A DNA stretch of 64,000 nt from Clostridia bacterium (lineage in GTDB: Bacteria; Bacillota; Clostridia; TANB77; CAG-465). The stretch is from contig JAUNGP010000002.1 of NCBI GenBank assembly GCA_030524345.1, positions 100,830 to 164,829 of the forward strand. Reading direction: 5' to 3'. Made by a program: the position numbers and the translations under genes. Shown piece after piece: positions 19,240 through 24,455 of this stretch (the first letter of the stretch is position 1; each line of letters begins with the position of its first letter). The notes beneath the pieces were generated by a model that saw nothing but the letters and a program-made list of their open reading frames with translations, searched no databases and was not told the DNA's origin.

Positions 19240-19275
19240 AGAGAAAGAGAATATCTCTTCTCTTTCTCTATTATA
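19240..19275 (+). terminator. Hairpin between the 38-aa gene and the RHH gene
   Basis: AGAGAAAGAGA (19240-19250) pairs perfectly with 19259-19269. The following sequence ATTATATTATTT is only moderately T-rich, so it may be a partial terminator or attenuator that lowers expression of the downstream regulator. Confidence 0.5.
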
Positions 19276-19310
19276 TTATTTAATATTTAAATTGTCAAGG
19301 AGGCGATATT

Positions 19311-19499
19311 ATAAAAAAATTTGATGAAAAACAATATAAAATAGACTATGATAAGAAACATTATACATTTATATCTTTTAAATTAAAAAAGAAAGAAGCA
19401 TTAAAATTTAAAGAAAATTTAAAACGTGAAAATATTAGTATTACTGATTTTTTTAAAAAATGTATTGAAAATTATAAAGAAATTTTAAAAAAGTATTGA
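19311..19499 (+). CDS. Ribbon-helix-helix regulator with non-canonical start (Aca-like candidate)
   Basis: About 62 residues: KKFDEKQYKIDYDKKHYTFI, then SFKLKKKEALKFKENLKREN and ISITDFFKKCIENYKEILKK. The pattern (short beta strand, helix, ISITDFFKKCIENY helix) is that of Arc/CopG-type DNA-binding proteins. AAGGAGG at 19297-19303 is ideal, but the frame has no ATG, GTG or TTG; the possible starts are ATT (19308) or ATA (19311). Its TGA lies inside the -35 box of P2. It probably represses P1 and P2 through their shared palindrome. It could also be a start-codon mutant. Confidence 0.6.
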   Translation: MKKFDEKQYKIDYDKKHYTFISFKLKKKEALKFKENLKRENISITDFFKKCIENYKEILKKY

Positions 19500-19524
19500 C
19501 ATCGTTGCAACGATGTAGTATAAT
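19496..19524 (+). promoter_or_regulatory. Promoter P2 with the same 18-bp palindromic operator
   Basis: TTGACA (19496-19501), 17-nt spacer, TATAAT (19519-19524). The palindrome at 19499-19516 is identical to that in P1 and sits in the same place relative to the promoter. It drives the acidic-protein gene at 19695. Confidence 0.8.
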
Positions 19525-19566
19525 GAAATTAATAAGAAAGTTATGCTTCTTTAAAAAGCAAAAAAA

Positions 19567-19604
19567 GAGTATTTAGAACAATTCGCAAAACACTCTAAAT
19601 ACTC
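19567..19604 (+). promoter_or_regulatory. Structured 5' leader of the acidic-protein gene
   Basis: The leader from P2 to the ATG is about 165 nt. It holds an 11-bp hairpin (GAGTATTTAGA at 19567-19577 with 19594-19604) and a second pairing between ACAAGAAG near 19621 and CTTCTTGT near 19655. Neither is followed by a T run, so these are more likely translational or stability elements than terminators. Confidence 0.4.
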
Positions 19605-19694
19605 AAAAACAAACTACTTACAAGAAGTAATTTAAAATATTATAACATATAAATTTCTTCTTGTAAAGTAAAAAAATGAAAGGGGAAATTTATT

Positions 19695-19931
19695 ATGAAA
19701 AAATTTATAGGAGAATTTAAAAAAATCGAGAAAATTGTGAGAGAAGAAGATACAGAAAGAAAAGGAATAGCAGAAGAAGACGGAGAATATATACTAGTAG
19801 AAAAAGATGACGAAAGAGCAATAATGACAGTAGAAGTAGCATATGTTGATGGAGAATATTTAGTAGACTTTAATGAACCTTCAAAGTGGTACAATTCTAA
19901 TATCGTCTTAGGAATTTTTGAAAATATATAG
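19695..19931 (+). CDS. Small acidic phage protein (78 aa), anti-CRISPR candidate
   Basis: Starts MKKFIGEFKKIEKIVREEDT behind GAAAGGGGAAA. It is strongly acidic, with clusters EEDGEY, VEKDDER and VAYVDGEYLVDF, suggesting a compact beta-rich fold. I recognise no family. It is driven by the autoregulated promoter P2, next to an RHH regulator and upstream of CRISPR-repeat-like RNAs. That context resembles acr/aca loci, but no sequence similarity to a known Acr is claimed. Confidence 0.65.
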   Translation: MKKFIGEFKKIEKIVREEDTERKGIAEEDGEYILVEKDDERAIMTVEVAYVDGEYLVDFNEPSKWYNSNIVLGIFENI

Positions 19932-19947
19932 AAAGGATTTTAAAAAA

Positions 19948-20621
19948 ATGAAAAATTATATAGGATTAACTAGATCTACTTTTACAGTTATAGATCAAAA
20001 AAGTGTAAAAAAAGGTAATTATACTAGAGCATATTTATTATATAAATGTAGCAATTGTAACAGAGAAAGCTGGATACGTGCAGATTACTTTAAAAATATT
20101 AAATATTGCGTTTGTAATAACCCTACTCTATTTAAATGCAAGGATTACTCTAAAATAACAAAATATGGTATTACTTTTTTGGAACCTGTGGATAAAACTA
20201 AAAAGCGGGACAAAAGTTTGGAAATGTAAATGCAGTTGCGGAAAAATATTTTATGAAAAGCCTAACGAAATATTAAAAGGAAACAAAAAGTCTTGCGGTT
20301 GCAAAAAAATAAGATATACACCTGCTAACTTAGAAAAAGCTATTAACAAGCACTTAAAGGAAAATATTGTAGAAGGTACAAATCTGCAAATTTTAAGATT
20401 AAACAAATTAAAACAAAACAACACAAGTCGGACATCTAGGAGTTTGTTGGGATAAAGAAAGAAAAAAATGGATAGCAAAAATTAGATTTAAAGGTAAAAA
20501 CATATACCTAGGAAGATACAGTAATATAGAAGATGCTATAAAAGCACGTAAAAAAGCAGAAGAAAAGTATTTTAAGCCTATTTTAAAAAAATATAAAAAA
20601 GAAGACAAAGAAGATAGCTAA
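19948..20621 (+). pseudogene. Frameshifted AP2-domain phage protein with zinc motifs
   Basis: ATG at 19948 has AAAGGATTT upstream. Frame 1 carries YKCSNCNRESWIRADYF and ends at 20229. Frame 2 (from about 20200) carries WKCKCSCGKIFYEKPNEILK and SCGCKK. Frame 3 (from about 20430) carries GHLGVCWDKERKKWIAKIRF and YLGRYSNIEDAIKARKKAEE, an AP2/ERF-type DNA-binding domain as in phage HNH/AP2 proteins, ending at TAA 20621. Two +1 shifts are needed to join them. Its stop lies 9 nt before the promoter of the repeat-RNA cassette. Confidence 0.7.
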
Positions 20622-20629
20622 AAATATAG

Positions 20630-20658
20630 TTGACATTTATATTTTATTATGCTATAAT
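20630..20658 (+). promoter_or_regulatory. Promoter of repeat-RNA cassette A
   Basis: TTGACA (20630-20635), 17-nt spacer, TATAAT (20653-20658): a full consensus promoter. A perfect palindrome, GTAAGATCTTAC (20665-20676), lies at the expected start site and could be an operator or a 5' hairpin. Confidence 0.85.
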
Positions 20659-20678
20659 CTAGATGTAAGATCTTACAA

Positions 20679-20811
20679 GTTTAACTATTACACGGAGTGT
20701 ATTTAAATTAATACTTTAATATTTTAATTGGTTTAACTGTTACACAAGGTGTATTTAAATTAATATTTTGGAGCATTAATTTATAAACTGTTACACGAGG
20801 TGTATTGAGAG
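20679..20811 (+). repeat. Three CRISPR-repeat-like units of cassette A
   Basis: All three contain TACAC-NNN-GTGTA, a 5-bp stem with a 3-nt loop; loops are GGA, AAG and GAG. The unit starts are 52 and 51 nt apart, whereas the host array starts are 67 and 66 nt apart. Confidence 0.8.
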
Positions 20812-20836
20812 TAGTTTTTAAAGCTACTCTTTTTTA
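20808..20836 (+). terminator. Terminator of cassette A
   Basis: AGAGTAG (20808-20814) pairs with CTACTCT (20824-20830), followed by TTTTTT. Confidence 0.85.
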
Positions 20837-20934
20837 TTTGCAAAATTAGAAATAAAAATAGAGTATTTAGACTAATTTTAAAAAATATAAATATAAATAT
20901 AAAAAGAAGACAAAGAAAACGACTAAAAATATCG

Positions 20935-20963
20935 TTGACATTTATATTTTATTATGCTACAAT
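20935..20963 (+). promoter_or_regulatory. Promoter of repeat-RNA cassette B
   Basis: TTGACA (20935-20940), 17-nt spacer, TACAAT (20958-20963). Spacer and flanks are near-identical to the cassette A promoter, showing duplication. An imperfect counterpart of the cassette A palindrome, GTAAGAAATTCTTAC, lies at 20970-20984. Confidence 0.82.
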
Positions 20964-20969
20964 TTAAGT

Positions 20970-21138
20970 GTAAGAAATTCTTACATGTTTAACAATTACA
21001 CATAGTGTATTTAAATTAGTATTTTGAAGTTTTTATAGGACCTAGAAGTCTAATTTATTGTTTAACTTTAACACGTGGTGTATTTTAAAAAAGTAAGCTA
21101 TGTGTATGAGAGTAGTTTTATACTGCTCTTTTTTTATT
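20970..21138 (+). ncRNA. CRISPR-repeat-mimic RNA B (candidate RNA anti-CRISPR)
   Basis: A second cassette built like A, with two 30-nt units at 20987-21016 and 21060-21089, 43 nt apart. Unit 1 matches the host repeat at 23 of 30 positions and ends in ATTTAAAT. Unit 2 matches 22 of the first 26 positions, then diverges. Both keep a short stem (TACAC-ATA-GTGTA; ACAC-GTG-GTGT). A terminator hairpin with T7 follows at 21109-21136. The AGAGTAG stem motif is shared with the cassette A terminator. Confidence 0.68.
20987..21089 (+). repeat. Two CRISPR-repeat-like units of cassette B
   Basis: 30-nt units with the same GTTTAAC start and central stem-loop as cassette A. The 43-nt gap and the loss of the 3' handle in unit 2 argue against a functional CRISPR array. 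Confidence 0.75.
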
Positions 21139-21146
21139 TATAACAT

Positions 21147-21180
21147 AAAAGAGTAGAACAAATTGAAGTTCTACTCTTTT
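21147..21180. terminator. Bidirectional terminator hairpin
   Basis: AAAAGAGTAGAAC (21147-21159) pairs perfectly with 21168-21180. A and T runs flank the stem, so it can act on both strands and insulates the cassettes from the gene at 21334. Confidence 0.7.
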
Positions 21181-21284
21181 AAAATTTCTTTTATATTTTA
21201 TCTTTTTAATCTAGCATTATTGTAACATAAAAAAATGCATTGTAAAGCGTTTCGACAAAAGTAGACCTATTATGCATATTTTTC

Positions 21285-21313
21285 TTGACTTTGTTGGACG
21301 TGCCTTGTATAAT
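21285..21313 (+). promoter_or_regulatory. Promoter of the 309-aa membrane protein gene
   Basis: TTGACT (21285-21290), 17-nt spacer, TATAAT (21308-21313). The ATG at 21334 is 20 nt downstream behind AAAGGTGATGA. Confidence 0.75.
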
Positions 21314-21333
21314 TATGTCAAAGGTGATGATGT

Positions 21334-22263
21334 ATGAAAAGTAAGAAATTAATTGTCTATATTGCATTAGCAATTGTTTCGCTCTCTTGCTTAATAGGAT
21401 TTATTTTTTTACCTGTTCAGCATACTGTAGTAGATACGATAATAGCTGAAGATAGTACAAAAATAATATATATTATTCAAGACGAAACATCTTTTTTAGG
21501 TAAATCAATAGCTGAATGGAGAATTGTAATATCAATAATAGGATTTATAGTAGGAACAACTTTAACTTGCACAGAATACAATAGTAATAAAAAACAAAAA
21601 CAACAAGAAAAAGGTGCTGAGATCGCAAGGTTATTCTCCGATGAATTAGTAGATAAATGTTGTATTTTAGGAGAAGTAATAACGAAGTCATCTTTACAGT
21701 CTCTACTTAAATTAGATGTAATTAACGATAGTGATATACATAATTTTGACGTAACAGAAATAATAGATCTATTTAAAGACAAAAATATATTTTCTAAATA
21801 CGAAGCTATATGTAGAACAAATGAATTAGATCAAATATATTATAGACTATTATCAATAAGAATATCCGCTAAAAAATATAACGACATAAAAGATAAAGTA
21901 TTTTCTGATGATGAAGCTAAAGAATTATTTATTTTAGATAATAAAAATCTTCCATTCAGATTTATGTTTTTAGTTTCGGAAGTACTAAATAAATTAGAAG
22001 CTACATCAATGCATATTGCTAGTCAATCAACATCATCAATTTATATCTATCAATCATTACATCAAATGTTCTTACGAACAATTAGAATACTAGTAATATC
22101 AATAGCATACACCAACGAAAATTATGCTAACAAATACTATACAAATATAATACATGTATATAATATGTGGATGAAGATGTTAAAGAAACAACAAAAAAAT
22201 GAAAAGAAAAATAAAGAAAAAGCTTATAAGAAATTAAATCCAAAAATAAATACAGTTCAATAA
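21334..22263 (+). CDS. Two-helix membrane protein of unknown function (phage accessory gene)
   Basis: 309 aa. Helix 1 (IVYIALAIVSLSCLIGFIFL, residues about 8-27) is followed by a short outside loop and helix 2 (IVISIIGFIVGTTLTC, about 63-78). A basic coiled linker (NKKQKQQEK) leads to a helical cytoplasmic domain of about 215 residues and a Lys-rich tail. The start has a good ribosome binding site. It has its own promoter and terminator, as expected for a prophage accessory gene. A superinfection-exclusion or abortive role is possible but not shown. No family recognised. Confidence 0.75.
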   Translation: MKSKKLIVYIALAIVSLSCLIGFIFLPVQHTVVDTIIAEDSTKIIYIIQDETSFLGKSIAEWRIVISIIGFIVGTTLTCTEYNSNKKQKQQEKGAEIARLFSDELVDKCCILGEVITKSSLQSLLKLDVINDSDIHNFDVTEIIDLFKDKNIFSKYEAICRTNELDQIYYRLLSIRISAKKYNDIKDKVFSDDEAKELFILDNKNLPFRFMFLVSEVLNKLEATSMHIASQSTSSIYIYQSLHQMFLRTIRILVISIAYTNENYANKYYTNIIHVYNMWMKMLKKQQKNEKKNKEKAYKKLNPKINTVQ

Positions 22264-22280
22264 TGAACTGTATTTATTTT
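22248..22280 (+). terminator. Terminator of the 309-aa gene
   Basis: AAATACAGTTCA (22248-22259) pairs with TGAACTGTATTT (22264-22275), followed by ATTTT. The stem includes the stop codon region. Confidence 0.75.
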
Positions 22281-22419
22281 ATATCTCTAGTCATCAACCT
22301 TTAAAGGTACCTCTTTCATCCAATCAACAAACACATTAATCTCCTCCTTTAAATAAATATAATAATATCTATTCTACTTATATATTATAATAAAATATTT
22401 AAAAAATCAATACTTTTTA

Positions 22420-22449
22420 CCAAAAAATGGTGGTAGGTTAAGCCTACCA
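22420..22449 (-). terminator. Terminator of the phage late operon
   Basis: On the minus strand TGGTAGG (22449-22443) and CCTACCA (22437-22431) form the stem, followed by CCATTTTTTGG. It lies directly after the endolysin stop codon and ends the minus-strand late transcript. Confidence 0.75.
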
Positions 22450-22451
22450 AT

Positions 22452-23396
22452 CTATATTTTTAGAACTTGTCCTACATATATCAGATCAGGGTTTGCTATA
22501 TTGTTCTTCTGTACTAAACTATTTACAGTAGTTCCAAATTTGTTTGCTATTTTTGTAAGATTATCTCCTGCTACTACTGTATATGTTTTTGTGGAGCTAT
22601 TTTGAGATAGTTTTAATACCTGTCCTACATATATTAAATCTTTGTTAGATATATTATTAATTTGTGCTAAGTAATCAACACTAGTATTATATCTACTTGC
22701 AATAGCACTTAGAGTATCTCCTGCTTGTACAACATAGCTGTTCACTGTATTATTCACTGAACTTTTAAGCTTTAATATTTGTCCTACATATATTAGATCC
22801 GGATTTGATATATTATTTAAAGCTACTAGTTCATTCACAGTAATATTAAATCTATTTGCTATACTTGATAACGTATCTCCTGCTACAACTTGATACTCTG
22901 TTGTATCAGTATCTATATAATTGTTACTTGTACTATTACTTGTTTCTGTATCAAACCTAGTCAAATCGTATTGTTCTATTATATTTATAAGCTTAGAACT
23001 ATAACTGGGATCTGTTGCATATCCGTCTTCTCTTACTTTGTTACAGACATCTCTATAGTTGTAATTGCCTCTAAGATTAGCATATCTGTCATATGTATTA
23101 AATAATGCACTATGATCTGCTAAGCTCTCCGCCCAGGAAGGATATTTTCTAAAGTTAGCACTTACAGTGCACCAATTTCCATTCAGATATTCTTGTGTAT
23201 TAAATGTACAATATGAACCTCTATAGTCTCCTTTTATACCAAACAAGTTGTAGTTAGGTGCTTGTGCTAGTGCACTTCTTCCCCAGCTGCTCTCGAGTAT
23301 TGCCTGAGCTATTGTTAGGCTTGCAAGGATTTTACTTTTTTTCATATCTTCCCTTGCTAAAGTTCCTATTTTTTCTATAAATTCTGCATTTGTCAT
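22452..23396 (-). CDS. Endolysin: glucosaminidase with three LysM domains
   Basis: 314 aa. Residues 1-147 form a glucosaminidase (PF01832-type) domain that cleaves peptidoglycan glycan; the probable catalytic Glu is E35 in [12 protein letters not shown]. Three LysM repeats follow at about 168-210, 221-263 and 272-314, each ending NPDLIYVGQ or NKDLIYVGQ, which bind the wall. No signal peptide, so it relies on the holin. It is last in the late operon, downstream of the holin. Confidence 0.93.
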   Translation of the reverse strand: MTNAEFIEKIGTLAREDMKKSKILASLTIAQAILESSWGRSALAQAPNYNLFGIKGDYRGSYCTFNTQEYLNGNWCTVSANFRKYPSWAESLADHSALFNTYDRYANLRGNYNYRDVCNKVREDGYATDPSYSSKLINIIEQYDLTRFDTETSNSTSNNYIDTDTTEYQVVAGDTLSSIANRFNITVNELVALNNISNPDLIYVGQILKLKSSVNNTVNSYVVQAGDTLSAIASRYNTSVDYLAQINNISNKDLIYVGQVLKLSQNSSTKTYTVVAGDNLTKIANKFGTTVNSLVQKNNIANPDLIYVGQVLKI

Positions 23397-23481
23397 AAAT
23401 CTTCATTCCTTTCACTTTAGTTTACAATAAGTGTCTTTCATATTTGCCTTTTAAGGCGTTTTTTCAAAAGGGGTATAGTAA

Positions 23482-23697
23482 CTACATCTCTGTGTTTTCC
23501 CTGTTGTAACTATCTGTTGATATTTTTAATATCACTCCTAAAAATGTATCTACTGCCATTATAGTTCCAGATATTTCTTTTGCATATGGTAATCCCCATA
23601 ATCCCGCAATCGCTACATACGCTGTTGCTAAAGCTGGTAATAATAACTGGGCTATCCATTTTAAAATATCATAAGTTTTGTTACTCATATATATCAC
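23482..23697 (-). CDS. Phage holin (r1t/phi-LC3 type)
   Basis: 71 aa with two hydrophobic helices: ILKWIAQLLLPALATAYVAI and a second covering ISGTIMAVDTFLGVILKIS. The phrase GLWGLPYAKEI between them is typical of short Gram-positive phage holins. The likely start is the second Met (MSNKTYDILK, residue 4). It forms the membrane lesion that releases the endolysin encoded next. Confidence 0.85.
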   Translation of the reverse strand: MIYMSNKTYDILKWIAQLLLPALATAYVAIAGLWGLPYAKEISGTIMAVDTFLGVILKISTDSYNRENTEM

Positions 23698-24009
23698 CTA
23701 CCTTTTTGCCATAAGCTTTTCCCATTTGTCATGAATATAGCTATTTCCTTTTAAATCTTTTGTGTAATGATCGTATAAATCATAAGCTCTTTGGATTTGG
23801 CACTCATCTTTATACACTCCATTTTCCACATCTGCAAGAAAATCAACAAGATAGTTCCTACACTGATTTTTATCTATATCATCAATTTTAGAGTGGAGTG
23901 GTTTAAATTGCTTGTCTAATATCTTATTTAAAAATTTCTTTAAAAAGCTTATTATTACTGTTGTAGCTGTAATAAGAGAAGCTAATTGTAAAATAATCTC
24001 TTTAATCAT
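23698..24009 (-). CDS. Membrane-anchored lysis accessory protein
   Basis: 103 aa: one N-terminal membrane helix (ILQLASLITATTVIISFLKK), then a soluble helical region with Lys-rich segments. Its position directly before the holin gene and its topology resemble XhlA/BhlA-like accessory proteins, but sequence similarity is weak by eye. Stop and the following start almost touch (23698/23697), so the two are coupled. Confidence 0.7.
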   Translation of the reverse strand: MIKEIILQLASLITATTVIISFLKKFLNKILDKQFKPLHSKIDDIDKNQCRNYLVDFLADVENGVYKDECQIQRAYDLYDHYTKDLKGNSYIHDKWEKLMAKR

Positions 24010-24455
24010 TCTACCACCTCAGTTATTTTCCCTTCTGTTATCTCTTCCCAAGCAGCTGGATATGCTTCAGGAGACCAAACACAGCCATCAACTTTGCAAA
24101 TGTACTTTTTGTTGTTATAAAGTACCTTGTCCCCTGTATTGTAACAATCGTGCGAACCTGTAGGCTGAACATATTCTTTGTATTCATTTGTATCTTCTGT
24201 ACCTTCTCCTTTTAGCTCTCTCACCGCTTTATCAAGCTCTATCAATCTTGTAAAAACTTCTTCAACTCTCTTTTCTATGCTTGCATAACTATTCTCTGCA
24301 AGTGCATTTTCTCTAGCTAAAGTGATAAGTTCTGCTTTTTGCTCATCTGTGATTTTTGACTCCAACCAGATCACATCTATTTTTTGCAAGATATCTTCTA
24401 ATTTATAATTTTTATTTATGATAACATTTTTTACTATTTCATACATATTACTCAC
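24006..24455 (-). CDS. Tail/lysis-region protein with C-terminal carbohydrate-binding module
   Basis: 149 aa. Residues 1-85 are helical (KITDEQKAELITLARENALA). The C-terminal 60 residues (YVQPTGSHDCYNTGDKVLYN, then KYICKVDGCVWSPEAYPAAW) match the CBM5/12 chitin-binding fold with aromatic ligands, found on many clostridial phage tail-associated proteins. It overlaps the fibre gene by 8 nt and the next gene by 4 nt. It probably helps the virion bind cell-wall sugars. Confidence 0.8.
   Translation of the reverse strand: MSNMYEIVKNVIINKNYKLEDILQKIDVIWLESKITDEQKAELITLARENALAENSYASIEKRVEEVFTRLIELDKAVRELKGEGTEDTNEYKEYVQPTGSHDCYNTGDKVLYNNKKYICKVDGCVWSPEAYPAAWEEITEGKITEVVE

Larger units (their letters stand above)
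20665..20836 (+). ncRNA. CRISPR-repeat-mimic RNA A (candidate RNA anti-CRISPR)
   Basis: A transcript of about 170 nt with three 30-nt units at 20679-20708, 20731-20760 and 20782-20811. Against the host array repeat at 63532-63561, unit 2 matches 26 of 30 positions and unit 1 matches 23. Unit 3 is degenerate at both ends. Units 1 and 2 end in ATTTAAAT, the same 8-nt 3' end as the host repeat, expected to become the crRNA handle. Gaps are 22 and 21 nt, too short for type I-B spacers. A terminator overlaps the end of unit 3. The layout fits a decoy for Cas6 or Cascade; function is inferred. Confidence 0.7.

Noticed and set aside
19640..19894. Minus-strand Ser/Thr-rich frame opposite the acidic-protein gene
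   Set aside because: Low-complexity antisense of an acidic gene that has promoter, leader and ribosome binding site on the plus strand.
20679..21089. A normal CRISPR array carried by the prophage
   Set aside because: Gaps of 21, 22 and 43 nt do not match the 36-37-nt spacers of the host array, repeats differ at many positions, each group ends in a terminator and there is no leader. A repeat-mimic RNA explains it better.
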